NCBI RefSeq assembly: GCF_032852305.1 | Contig: NZ_CP136594.1 | Span: forward strand, 1,773,501-1,837,500 | Direction of reading: 5' to 3' | DNA from: Parasphingorhabdus sp. SCSIO 66989 | Lineage (GTDB): Bacteria > Pseudomonadota > Alphaproteobacteria > Sphingomonadales > Sphingomonadaceae | Length of the DNA: 64,000 nucleotides | Part shown: in pieces, positions 18,901-26,155 of the stretch | How positions within the stretch are numbered: the first letter of the stretch is position 1 | Layout of the letters: each line of letters begins with the position of its first letter | Notes under the pieces: generated by a model | The model's database searches: none | The model's input: the letters and a program-made list of their open reading frames with translations, nothing else | What the model was told of the DNA's origin: nothing | Program-made: the position numbers and the translations under genes

Positions 18901-21900
18901 GCTCGCAACTGTTCGCCACCAATCAGGCGGTCGAACAGCTTGCAACGGGTCAAGTTGGTCCTTTCGTATCGGAGAATGCAGGTGGTGATCCTGCCCCGTC
19001 CAATATCGGGCCAAACTCTGTAGCGGGTGGCTTTGGCGCTGTGGCAAATGGTGCTGGAGCGACGGCAGTTGGTAACGACTCCACTGCAACGGGCGATGAT
19101 GCGACAGCATTCGGCTTTGCAGCAGACGCGCTGGGTGTGGACTCAACGGCAATCGGTGCGACCGCAGTTGCTGGCGGCAACGGGTCGGTCGTCGTGGGCT
19201 TCCAGGCCGTAGACAACGCTGTGGCTAACTCGACTGTGCTTGGCAATGGCGCAAGCATTGCTGCGGGCGTGACGCAGAACAGCGTTGCTCTGGGTCAGGG
19301 CTCGACGGTTGCGGCTGACGTGACCGGAACCACCGATGTTACCATCACCAACACCGATGGCAGCACGACCTTTGGCGGCTTTGCCGGAACCACGCCTGCT
19401 GGCGCGGTCTCTGTTGGCTCTGTAGGCAATGAGCGTGTGATCACCAATGTTGCTGCCGGTGCGGTGACCGCGACTTCGACCGATGCGATCAACGGTTCGC
19501 AACTCTTCTCGGTCGCGACAGAGGTGAACAACAACGCGCAGGCCATCGCCAATGGCGCTGGCAGCCAGTTCATCACGGAGGACTTCCCCAATAGCGTTGT
19601 ACCAACCGCAACCGGGTTAGATGCCTCTGCGGGCGGTAACAATGCCCGTGCGCTGGGAAATCAGTCGGTTGCTATCGGTGATCAGGCTCTCGCACAGGAG
19701 CAGACTTCAATCGCTATTGGTGGCGAATCGAGTGTTACCAGTGGCCCGAGCGGTATTGCTATCGGCTTTAGAGCAAGCGCCGTTGGCGACGGCGTCGGCG
19801 GTGGTGGTGTTGTTATTGGTGATAACGCTTCGGCTATTGGCTCCAGCACAGTCGCTGTGGGCCGCGGTAACCAGGCCTTGTCCAATGGGTCGACCGTAGT
19901 AGGTAACGGCAGCTCGGTTGGTACTGGTTCGGACAGCGGTATCGCTATCGGTAACAATGCTGCTGTAGCCGATAACGCACTTCGCGGTGTGGCGATTGGT
20001 GACGGCGCGGGTGCAGACGCTGAAGACTCGATGGCCTTCGGGTCACGCGCCAGCGCGCAATATGCGGGCAGCGTTGCCATTGGTGCAGACAGTGACACCG
20101 GCGCTGCGGCACCGATGGGCACCGGCTATGTCACGGGCGATGCGGCCCCGGCATCGGTGGTCAGCTTCGGCTCTGCAGGTAATGAGCGTCGTCTGACCAA
20201 TGTAGCCGCTGGTTCGGATGCGACCGATGCGGTCAATGTCAGCCAGCTGCAGCAGCAGACGGAGAATATCGACAACATCATCTCGCCGACCAACGACATC
20301 TTTGATGATACCACTGGTCAGCTGGTGGGCGGCGATGTCGTGACGGTTGATGGCACTGGCTATGGTTCGGTCGAAGAAGCCGTTCAGGCTGTTGCAGGTA
20401 ACACCGGCCAGTTTGTCACCAACAACTTTGCGGGCACCACCGCTCCGGTGGCAAGTGCGGCCGGTGCTTCTGCCGGTGGCGATGGCGCTGAGGCGACAGG
20501 AATCGACGCTGTTGCCATTGGTCGTATTGCCAATGCTTCGGGCGAAGCCGCGACTGCAGTTGGCTCTGAAACCATAGCATCCGGCACGGGCGCATCTGCC
20601 TTTGGTGACGATGCCAACGCTCTGGCTGATTTCTCGACGGCCTTGGGTGACGGTGCGGATGTTAACGGTGTACTGAGCGCGGGCGGTGTGGCTGTTGGTG
20701 CCGACGCTGAAGTGAACAACGCTCAAGGCGGTGTCGCTATTGGTAGTGGGGCACGTGTCGGTGATCCGGCGACGCCTACGACTGTTGCGGCCGGAGGTGT
20801 TGCTATTGGTGGCTTGGCGCGCGCCAATAATGCCACCACCACAGCAGTGGGTACGGGCGCGATTGCCAACAATGTTGGTGATGTTGCTCTGGGTTCAGGC
20901 AGCGTGAGCGCGGCGGCTAACCCGACCGCGAATGCAACAATCGCAGGCACGACCTACAACTTTGCCGGGGATGCCCCGACCAGTGTTGTCTCCGTTGGTG
21001 CGGTTGGCGCTGAGCGTCAAATCACCAACGTCGCTGCCGGTCAGATCACGGCAACGTCAACTGATGCCGTCAACGGCTCGCAACTGTTCGCCACCAATCA
21101 GGCGGTTGAACAGATTGCAACGGGTCAGGTAGGTCCGTTCGTATCGGAGAATGCCGCAGGCGATCCTGATCCATCCAATGCCGGCATTGATGCGGTTGCA
21201 GGTGGCTTTGGTGCGCAGGCTAATGCCGCTCAGGCGACCGCTGTTGGTAATGACAGTCAGGCGAATGCAGCCAATGCGGCAGCCTTTGGTTATGATGCTC
21301 AGGCGAACGTCGCCAATGCTGTTGCGTTGGGCTCCGGCGCGCGTGCACTGGGTGTTGGTGATGTGGCCATCGGCGCAGGTACGGTTACCGCCGCCTCCGC
21401 TGGTGCGGCCTATGGCACTGCTGCGACGAACCCCGGCAACGGTGTGGTCAGTGTAGGTGACCGCCGTATTCAGGGCGTTGCTGATGGCTCTGCCGATGAT
21501 GAGGCAGTCAATGTCGCTCAGCTGCGTAACCAGGCTGACGAGATTGATGCTCTGCTCGGCAGCAATGACCTGCTGGATGCCAATGGCGATCCAACCGGCA
21601 ATACGCTGGCGACAATCGGTACTGCTCCACAGACAACCGTTCAGGGTGCGCTCGAAGCGCAGGATGTGATTGTTACCGAACAGGGCAACAGTACAGCATC
21701 TTCGTTCAGCACGGCTTCGACCTATGACGAAACCACAGGTACGGTGACGGCAAGCCTCGATTATGATGGCACCACCTACAACAATGTTCAGGAGGTGGTG
21801 AACAACATCGAAGGTGACATCACCAATATCACCAATGGTGATGTTGGCCTGGTACAGCAAGCGGGTGTTCCGGGTGCGGGCAACGCCAACCCGATTACGG

Positions 21901-24596
21901 TTGGTGCGGCTACTGGCGGCACGGTCGTTGACTTTACCGGCACGGACGGTGAGCGGACGCTTAGCGGTGTGGCTGCTGGTACTGCTGGAACCGATGCGGT
22001 GAACATCGATCAGGCGCAGGCTGCGGCTGATGCGGGTGCGGCAACCTTTGGCGGCGGTGCTGCCTTTGACGTTGCAACCGGAGTTGCAACCGCACCAACC
22101 TTCACCGTGGGTAATGTCGACTCCGACAATGTCGCCGATGCGATTACCGCAGCGGACGACAAGGCAGACCAAACCGGTGGCGACACCGCGACGGCCTTTG
22201 GCGGCGCATCGACCTATGACCCCAATACGGGCGAATTGGTTGCAAGCCTCGATTACGATGGTGGCACGTTCGACAATGTTCAGGATGTCGTGAACAACAT
22301 CGAAGGCGACATCACCAATATCACCAACGGTACTGATGGTCCGTTCCGCTCCGAAAACGCAGCTATGGATGCTGATCCGTCGAATGTCGGTGAAAATGCT
22401 GTAGCGGGTGGCTTCGGTGCTGTCGCAGATGCCGATGGCGCGACCGCGGTTGGTAATGACTCTGTGGCTGCGGGAGACGATGCAACAGCACTGGGCTTCT
22501 CTGCTCAGGCAAATGGTCTGGAATCGACGGCCCTCGGCGCGACATCGTCTGCACAGGGTGCGGGCTCCGTAGCCATTGGCTATGGTGCAGATGCAACCGC
22601 TGACGGTGATATCGCGCTTGGCGCTGGCACGGTCACTGCCGCTTCCACCGATGCCTCATATGGCACCGCGGAAGCTGCTCCGACCACGGGCGTTGCCTCG
22701 GTTGGTGGTCGTCGTATCCAGGGTGTCGCTGCTGGTGCCGCAGATGATGAGGCGGTCAACGTCGCTCAGTTGCGTAACCAAGCGGATGCGATCAATGATG
22801 TGATCGGTCAGGATGTCATCAACCCGGATGGTACCAACAATACCACCAATATCGTGTTCAACACACCTGATGGCACCACCGCTGGTGATGTCACCACGGC
22901 GATCGAGAACATCACAACCTCGGTTGACGATAACAGCACAGAGATCAACAATATCATCAACGGTAATGTCGGTCTGGTGCAGCAGGACGGTGATATTGAT
23001 CCGACCAATACCAACCCGATTACGGTTGGTGCGGAAACCGGTGGCACGGAAGTGGACTTCGCCAATGCCAATGATGAAGATCGTGTTCTGACCAGTGTTG
23101 CTGACGGTGCGATTGATGCGACATCGACCGATGCCATTAACGGTTCGCAGCTGTTCGGCGTTGGTGACAACGTCAACAACTTCTTCGGTTCCGGTGATGT
23201 CTTTGCCGGCGTCGATCCGGTGTTCGTAACGCCCAATGGCGGCACTGCGAACAATGTGGCGGATGCCTTCCAGGAGGTCTCTACACAGGTTGATGGCAAC
23301 ACCACCAATATCACCAACAACACCACGGCGATTGAGAACATCACCAACGGCACCGCTGGCCTGGTTCAGCAGGAAGGTGGCGCTCCGGGTGATGGCCTGA
23401 TCACGGTAGGTGCGGAAACCCAGGGTACGGAAGTATCTCTGGCCAATTCCGATGGTGCCGATCGCACGCTTTCGGGCGTTGCCGATGGCGAGGTCAGCGA
23501 TACATCGAATGAGGCGGTCAATGGCTCGCAGCTGTTCGCAACCAATGAGTTGGTTGAGGGCAACACAACGGCCATCGAAAACCTCGATAATCGGGTGACG
23601 ACCAATGAGACCAATATCGCCGGTAACACCACCGCGATTGAGAACCTCGACAACCGCGTCACGACCAACGAGACCAATATTGCGGGCAACACGACCGCGA
23701 TTGAAAATCTTGATGGTCGGGTCACGAATAACGAGACCAATATCGCGGGCAACACCACGGCGATTGAGAATATCGATGGTCGGGTAACCAACAACCGCAC
23801 CGATATTGACAATCTGATCAATGGTACTGCCGGTCTGGTGCAGCAGGATCCAACCACTCGTGAAATAACCGTGGGTGCGGATACTGATGGTGACCGTATT
23901 ATTCTCAACAATAATGCCGGAGAAACCCGGACGGTTGCAGGCGTTACCGATGGTCTGATCTCTGCAGACTCAACCGAGGCAGTGAATGGCTCACAGCTAT
24001 TCGCCACCAATGAGAAGGTCACGCAGAACATGATGGACATTGCCGCCAATCATGTGAAGATCCAGAACAATACCAATGCGATCAATGATCTGAACAACAC
24101 CGCGGTGCGCTATGACACTGATATGAACGGTGCTCCGATCAACCAGATCACTCTGGGTCAGAGCGCTGGACTTGATGGCCCGGTCATCATCCGCAATGTC
24201 GCCAATGGCGTTGCCGATAATGATGCGGTCAATGTCGGTCAGCTGCGTGATGCGGTGCGTGAAGCCAATGACTATACCGATGCACGGGTCATGGAATTGG
24301 CGACACAGGTTGATGGTCGTTTGAACGATCTTGAGTTCAACCTGGCTGACTACCGTCAGGAAGCACAGGCCGGTATCGCGTCGGTCATGGCGAGCTCGCA
24401 AATTCGCTATGATGACCGTCCGGGCAAATTGTCCATCGGTGCCGGTGTTGGTGGCTTCCTGGGTCAGATTTCGGTCGCCTCGGGTATCGGTTACACCAAT
24501 GAAGATCAGGACGTCCGCATCAATGCTGGCTTCGGTTACAACCCGGCCCGCAACGAAGCGACCTGGGGCGCAGGTGCAACCTTCACCCTGAACTGA
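9990..24596 (+). CDS. Giant trimeric autotransporter adhesin (YadA-like, type Vc)
   Basis: About 4,868 residues. The ATG at 9990 has an AGGGGA ribosome-binding site six bases upstream; a TTG at 9852 adds 46 unrelated residues and is rejected. Residues 1-74 form a long export signal (basic/polar first 50, hydrophobic core about 51-68, likely cleavage after AIA at 74). Head repeats of the SVAIGxxAxA type with YadA-like turns fill most of residues 110 to 4,250. They are cut by about 19 neck-type motifs (TDAINGSQLF, DAVNVSQL, EAVNVAQLRNQ), the first near residue 586 and the last near 4,745. Stalk sequence (ITNGTxGLVQQ, FGG-like modules, coiled coil) dominates from about 4,270. The last 105 residues are the YadA anchor (KLSIGAGVGGFLGQISVASG, then GFGYNPARNEATWGAGATF). 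It would be displayed as a homotrimer for adhesion or biofilm. Lys is nearly absent, and the only Cys I noticed are C78 and C107 at the exposed tip. Confidence 0.95.
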   Translation: MRNNIEANAAAESHIPYNQDRGGRVVKTNWGAGSYAPTMRFFGGLMSGASATSMALAAMFAGTMMVVPTDTAIAGDRCVLQDRGTGGSTTGGPDFGGRANGLDALACGNEARTDGNRAVAVGFDANALEANAIAIGARATVVAGSASAIAIGRDTRVNASASRAVLMGAGSTIGNGAGTSSVDSVVIGSNSTLVGASSTIIGTENTLTGNFSFAVGDNLNLTGDSSVAVGSNADMVGNFSVGVGASTDVDGDLATGVGSGATAQGTEATALGFRSNATGLYATSLGSRANALAQGAIAIGGDGDDSAFAGGTTSIGAEALGLNAIAIGVDSYSSSQNSVALGTNSQATNLNGIAIGTSAAANNTNAIAIGDDSDAEFFGVAVGSISQATGQSSLALGRDAQASQLEAVAAGFESRASGQRAIAVGGQSQATADDAIAVGSDSIASGVDAIAIGRNAVSLGSVALGAGAQASGGSAFGDGAIAGTDGAGNAQSTGNTAIGEGATANVVNNTTALGDGAIANVTAGDVALGAGSITAAPNLVGSTTIGGLTLDATQYAGSASSVVSVGSAGAERQITNVAPGRVTATSTDAINGSQLFELAEQVSTISSGGGGAIDYVNVNGTATGAGSNTAANSGALGVESIAIGDSTSAANNGDIAIGRDASAAGANTVALGVASETLGQESVSIGLLAGANGVAGSSFNTAIGGRSGQNVDGTGNAAIGTNAGNNVSGDQNFAGGLGAGTGVQGVDNVSLGTDAGDFVTGNRNIALGVRSLAGTNAAAVTGEQNVAIGFGALSGTSGNNNVAIGREVNNIGGEINSTTAIGDDAETRRDNATAIGLASRANATEGDVALGWGSSTSASTGAAYFTQDANGTRGIVSVGDRRIQGVLAGSAPTEAVNVSQLSGVAEAIDGFVSPTNSLFDETANGAPTTGPVLTVDVDGDGTAENFNTIEEAVQNVAANAGGESQFVTEDFDNSARPTATGNDSSAGGNAARALGDRSVAIGNASSALRVAGVAIGSGATTNGAHSVAIGGDYSGDSASTNGDLTTAVGAGSTANGFGTSAFGTNAEARNTLALAVGFNSTAEGVASIAIAGAQAGPNGQGTIGIGPTLVDNSSIGIGEASISGVQRFTTPFDPIDPNAVGSYNIAIGFTSTANTGDNNVALGRDALSQGGNATALGFGAQATAAGAFAGGSGAQASGVDAIAIGTGAISLGSQAIGAGAQASGGGAAFGDGAIAGTDGAGNAQSAGNTAIGEGATANVVGNTTALGFGATAAVTAGDVALGANSVTTAAAGTSYVTGVADLGGGVVSVGSTGAERRIQNVAAGAAATDAVNVSQLQQQTENIDAIISPTNNIFDDTTGQLAGGDVVTVDGTGYGSVEEAVQAVADGAEIDYVNVNGTTTGAGSNDADNSGALGANAIAIGDSALAQDASSTAIGTGANSGAVNSIAMGTGANTATDANASVAIGLNAETLAGAGSGVAIGNGSSSGAVGAVAIGSQANGEGANSFAGGTNARALGGTSVALGNQTLADGTSSVAVGTNAQANQIGTVAVGQLSTASQSRAVAVGRESLADQTGATAIGTLTDATGTNATAIGSGAQATANGAFAGGFGAEASGADAIAIGTGAISLGSQAIGAGAQASGGGVALGDNAIAGTDGGATPVALTARNVALGEGAIASTIDDSVALGANSVDGGINLVGDTTVGGVTLTATDYAGSAASVVSVGDAANNIERQITNVAPGRVTDTSTDAINGSQLFALTEQVANGAGSQFITQGFAPANAPVASGGRASAGGQDAVAAGANSVALGADSGTDAASSGSVALGFDSSVTNAFGGVAIGGASEATQEMGVSVGAFSEASGRGAIAIGGSTAVSDPNGATGSGADSIAIGVTSSASQAEAIAIGREASASVAGSVALGARSTTGAAVAVTDATVGGTTFGTNTTAGTFAGSAPTSVVSVGSAGNERQITNVAAGQITETSTDAINGSQLWAVADVVDNIATGETGPFVSENAAGDPAPSNTGTDAVAGGFGAQANAAQATAIGNDSQANVDRATALGFGAQANAAAATALGTASVAATDDATAVGFSADALGADSTAVGATALAGGNVSAVVGFEATDNSVANSTVLGSNASIAAGVTQRSVALGQGSTVAADVNGTADVTITNTDGSTTFGGFAGTAPVGAVSVGSAGNERVITNVAAGAVTATSTDAINGSQLFSVATEVNNNAQDIANIVNNGAGSQFVTEDFAGSTAPNASGTNASAGGDGAVASAESALALGVGATASDGTSNIAIGDGALADGNIAGTGNALAIGTNADAGETGSIALGADSSVGDVASNGVAIGTNASVGTDSDGSVVLGAGATALAAGDANLDPAVTSTAGSTVIGAGAESRSTGTVALGDRALAEGIAAIASGSRAVANGAGAIATGNRAQATADRSIAMGVDGTDGNALGAIAGGVDSVAIGTDATTLNANDVALGSNSVTAAAVQVDTATVGGTTFGDNTTAGTFAGNTPSSVVSVGSVGNERQITNVAAGQITETSTDAINGSQLWAVADVVDDLATGEAGPFVSDNTAGAADPTAAGADASAGGFGAVADGAASTVIGNSALDNGVANSTVLGNGASITAGVTQSSVALGQGSTVAADVVGTTDVTIGAVGSSTTFGGFAGTTPAGAVSVGTAGGERVITNVAAGAVTATSTDAINGSQLFSVATEVNNNTQDIANITNGTTQLPYFKANSTLPGDPDAQANGDDAIAIGTSSVADGNFSVAIGAGSEVTTGQGIAIGQSASSLDAHAISIGLSSRANGDGAVSLGRRANSFGSSAVALGSETAALAETATAIGFASRANDLSSTAIGYLADSFGDNSIAMGTRATTAMGANDAVAIGTSAQGGAVNAIAIGNAANATAVGDVALGSGSVTAAAVDTPNVTIAGTTYDFAGSSAAGGTAPASVVSVGDAGAERQITNVAAGQITATSTDAVNGSQLFATNQAVEQLATGQVGPFVSENAGGDPAPSNIGPNSVAGGFGAVANGAGATAVGNDSTATGDDATAFGFAADALGVDSTAIGATAVAGGNGSVVVGFQAVDNAVANSTVLGNGASIAAGVTQNSVALGQGSTVAADVTGTTDVTITNTDGSTTFGGFAGTTPAGAVSVGSVGNERVITNVAAGAVTATSTDAINGSQLFSVATEVNNNAQAIANGAGSQFITEDFPNSVVPTATGLDASAGGNNARALGNQSVAIGDQALAQEQTSIAIGGESSVTSGPSGIAIGFRASAVGDGVGGGGVVIGDNASAIGSSTVAVGRGNQALSNGSTVVGNGSSVGTGSDSGIAIGNNAAVADNALRGVAIGDGAGADAEDSMAFGSRASAQYAGSVAIGADSDTGAAAPMGTGYVTGDAAPASVVSFGSAGNERRLTNVAAGSDATDAVNVSQLQQQTENIDNIISPTNDIFDDTTGQLVGGDVVTVDGTGYGSVEEAVQAVAGNTGQFVTNNFAGTTAPVASAAGASAGGDGAEATGIDAVAIGRIANASGEAATAVGSETIASGTGASAFGDDANALADFSTALGDGADVNGVLSAGGVAVGADAEVNNAQGGVAIGSGARVGDPATPTTVAAGGVAIGGLARANNATTTAVGTGAIANNVGDVALGSGSVSAAANPTANATIAGTTYNFAGDAPTSVVSVGAVGAERQITNVAAGQITATSTDAVNGSQLFATNQAVEQIATGQVGPFVSENAAGDPDPSNAGIDAVAGGFGAQANAAQATAVGNDSQANAANAAAFGYDAQANVANAVALGSGARALGVGDVAIGAGTVTAASAGAAYGTAATNPGNGVVSVGDRRIQGVADGSADDEAVNVAQLRNQADEIDALLGSNDLLDANGDPTGNTLATIGTAPQTTVQGALEAQDVIVTEQGNSTASSFSTASTYDETTGTVTASLDYDGTTYNNVQEVVNNIEGDITNITNGDVGLVQQAGVPGAGNANPITVGAATGGTVVDFTGTDGERTLSGVAAGTAGTDAVNIDQAQAAADAGAATFGGGAAFDVATGVATAPTFTVGNVDSDNVADAITAADDKADQTGGDTATAFGGASTYDPNTGELVASLDYDGGTFDNVQDVVNNIEGDITNITNGTDGPFRSENAAMDADPSNVGENAVAGGFGAVADADGATAVGNDSVAAGDDATALGFSAQANGLESTALGATSSAQGAGSVAIGYGADATADGDIALGAGTVTAASTDASYGTAEAAPTTGVASVGGRRIQGVAAGAADDEAVNVAQLRNQADAINDVIGQDVINPDGTNNTTNIVFNTPDGTTAGDVTTAIENITTSVDDNSTEINNIINGNVGLVQQDGDIDPTNTNPITVGAETGGTEVDFANANDEDRVLTSVADGAIDATSTDAINGSQLFGVGDNVNNFFGSGDVFAGVDPVFVTPNGGTANNVADAFQEVSTQVDGNTTNITNNTTAIENITNGTAGLVQQEGGAPGDGLITVGAETQGTEVSLANSDGADRTLSGVADGEVSDTSNEAVNGSQLFATNELVEGNTTAIENLDNRVTTNETNIAGNTTAIENLDNRVTTNETNIAGNTTAIENLDGRVTNNETNIAGNTTAIENIDGRVTNNRTDIDNLINGTAGLVQQDPTTREITVGADTDGDRIILNNNAGETRTVAGVTDGLISADSTEAVNGSQLFATNEKVTQNMMDIAANHVKIQNNTNAINDLNNTAVRYDTDMNGAPINQITLGQSAGLDGPVIIRNVANGVADNDAVNVGQLRDAVREANDYTDARVMELATQVDGRLNDLEFNLADYRQEAQAGIASVMASSQIRYDDRPGKLSIGAGVGGFLGQISVASGIGYTNEDQDVRINAGFGYNPARNEATWGAGATFTLN
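23559..23810 (+). repeat. Four tandem 63-bp repeats coding a coiled-coil stalk segment
   Basis: Four in-frame units begin at 23559, 23622, 23685 and 23748. Each codes a 21-residue unit of the form NTTAIENLDNRVTTNETNI plus AG, i.e. exactly three heptads. Units one to three differ mainly by synonymous changes and N/G swaps; the fourth diverges at its end (NNRTDIDNL). They correspond to about residues 4,524-4,607, just before the last ITNGTAGLVQQ-type module. Such repeats can change copy number and so stalk length. They are coding sequence, not CRISPR. Confidence 0.9.
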
Positions 24597-24644
24597 TCCT
24601 TCACGTCATTACCCCTTCGCTCTTTCTCCTAGGGGAGCGAAAAG

Positions 24645-24684
24645 ATGGGGCGGTGCCAGAGATGGCGCCGCCCCATTTCTTTTG
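24645..24684 (+). terminator. Rho-independent terminator of the giant adhesin gene
   Basis: A 13-bp stem with one G-T wobble (ATGGGGCGG at 24645-24653 with CCGCCCCAT at 24668-24676) has a six-base loop and is followed by TTCTTTTG. It lies 48 bases after the adhesin stop, showing that the adhesin is a single-gene transcript. Confidence 0.85.
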
Positions 24685-24785
24685 TCTCATGGTTTTGGAC
24701 GCTTGGCGGAACAACATTCCGCGCATGGCATTGTCCAGCATATATGTTATGACCCATGGATCAGGTTGTGATGGAGGGTAGTGTG

Positions 24786-25397
24786 ATGCTGAAACGCGGA
24801 ATTGCCATATGCATATGTGCCATACTGGCAGCCTGTAGCGCTCCGCAGAGCGAACCACAGCCCTTAACGGGCGATTGGACGCTGGTTCCGGAAAGCTCTC
24901 AGATCGCGTTCGTGTCTATCAAGGCGGGCAATGTCGGCGAGGCGCATAGCTTCAAGACCGAAAGCGGCGTGGTTGATGGCACAGGCAAGGCCGAAATCAG
25001 CATTGACCTCAGCAGTGTCGATACCGCCGTTGACATACGCGATGAACGGATGCGCGAGTTTCTGTTTCAGGTTGATCAGTTTCCCAGCGCGACGATAACT
25101 GCGCAAATTGACCCGGAAACCATGAAGACGCTCGATATTGGTGAGCAGCAGATTGCGAGCACCGAGCTATCGCTTTCACTGCATGGCATCGAGGCGGATT
25201 TTGACAGCGATCTTGCGGTGACCCGGATTTCGGAAAACCGCGTATTGGTAGAGACTACAAAGCCGGTGATCATCGATGCAACCCAATTTGCGCTCGGCGA
25301 CGGCCTGGAAAAGCTGCGCGAGCTTGCTGAATTGCCTTCGATCAGCCCGGCTGTGCCGGTGACGGCGACATTGATATTTGCCCGTAACGACAAATAG
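24786..25397 (+). CDS. YceI family lipoprotein
   Basis: 203 residues from the ATG at 24786, preceded by GGAGGG with good spacing; an upstream ATG at 24756 would bury the signal. The N-terminus MLKRGIAICICAILAAC has a lipobox LAAC with C17 as the acylated residue, so it is a lipoprotein. The mature part is a YceI lipocalin-like domain: LTGDWTLVPESSQIAFVSIK, then DLSSVDTAVDIRDERMREFLF, FPSATITAQI and the end DGLEKLRELAELPSISPAVP. YceI proteins bind isoprenoid-like lipids in the periplasm; the ligand here is unknown. It stands alone between the adhesin terminator and a DUF2147 gene 56 bases downstream. Confidence 0.87.
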   Translation: MLKRGIAICICAILAACSAPQSEPQPLTGDWTLVPESSQIAFVSIKAGNVGEAHSFKTESGVVDGTGKAEISIDLSSVDTAVDIRDERMREFLFQVDQFPSATITAQIDPETMKTLDIGEQQIASTELSLSLHGIEADFDSDLAVTRISENRVLVETTKPVIIDATQFALGDGLEKLRELAELPSISPAVPVTATLIFARNDK

Positions 25398-25453
25398 GCG
25401 CTTGCCTGTTAATCCGAGCCTCGCCACAAATGAGGTGAACTACTGAGCAGCTA

Positions 25454-25882
25454 ATGAGACAGCATATGCCCAGGCTTTTCCGGTTATCACTGTCATTTGT
25501 CGCCTTGCTAGGGATATTCAGCACCGATTTGGTGGTCGCTCAAGAAACCTTTGGCACTTGGCGTAACCCGTCAGGCAGTGTCCATATCGAAATCTACACC
25601 TGCGGCGATTTTCGCTGCGGCCGCGTGGTTTGGGCCAGCGAAAAGGCGATTAAGGACGCGAAAAAGGGTACAGATGATCCGCTGATCGGCATGACGATAT
25701 TGCGCAATTTCGCGGAAGATCGCAAAGGCATTTGGCGGGGCAGGGCCTTTGTTGCCGATAAGGGACGTGAAGTATCCGGTAGTGCTGAAATACTGGATGC
25801 CGACCGGCTCAAGATCAAAGGTTGTCTGCTAGGGCGTGTAGGCTGTCGGTCTCAAGTCTGGACCAGATTGTCTGCAGAGTAA
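25454..25882 (+). CDS. DUF2147 family exported protein
   Basis: 142 residues. A signal peptide (LFRLSLSFVALLGIFSTDLVVAQ) is followed by the DUF2147 domain. It begins with FGTWRNPSGSVHIEIYTCG, continues with GRVVWASEKAIKD and PLIGMTILRNF, and ends KIKGCLLGRVGCRSQVWTR. Four Cys in the mature protein could form two disulfides. The family is a small periplasmic beta-barrel of unknown function. The stop codon (25880-25882) directly abuts the 3' CCA end of a convergent tRNA-Pro gene, so the two transcripts must read into each other. Confidence 0.82.
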   Translation: MRQHMPRLFRLSLSFVALLGIFSTDLVVAQETFGTWRNPSGSVHIEIYTCGDFRCGRVVWASEKAIKDAKKGTDDPLIGMTILRNFAEDRKGIWRGRAFVADKGREVSGSAEILDADRLKIKGCLLGRVGCRSQVWTRLSAE

Positions 25883-25959
25883 TGGTCGGGGAGAGAGGAT
25901 TCGAACCTCCGGCCCCTGCCTCCCGAAGACAGTGCTCTACCAGGCTGAGCTACTCCCCG
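25883..25959 (-). tRNA. tRNA-Pro (anticodon CGG)
   Basis: 77 bases on the minus strand including an encoded CCA. The acceptor stem CGGGGAG pairs with CTCCCCG and the D stem is GCTC/GAGC. The anticodon loop TTCGGGA gives CGG, reading the proline codon CCG. The T arm is GGAGG-TTCGAAT-CCTCT. All cloverleaf parts can be read directly. Confidence 0.95.
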
Positions 25960-26155
25960 ACGGTTCTTTGTCGCGTAAGGCGACAGAAGGCAGGCGAGCG
26001 ATATAGGCAAGGGATTTGGCGGATGCAAGAGGGCAATGCAGACCAGAACGTCGTTGGATAAAGAGCCTGTATCTCTGGTGCGATTTCCGGTTTTATCCTA
26101 GACACTGGCGAAGCCCATTTTCGAGTCCCGATGCAAAGAAAGCCGCTATTGCCAC

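Noticed and set aside
23559-23810. Regular 63-bp repeats considered as a CRISPR array
   Set aside because: No unique spacers; units are contiguous, in frame and code a coiled coil.
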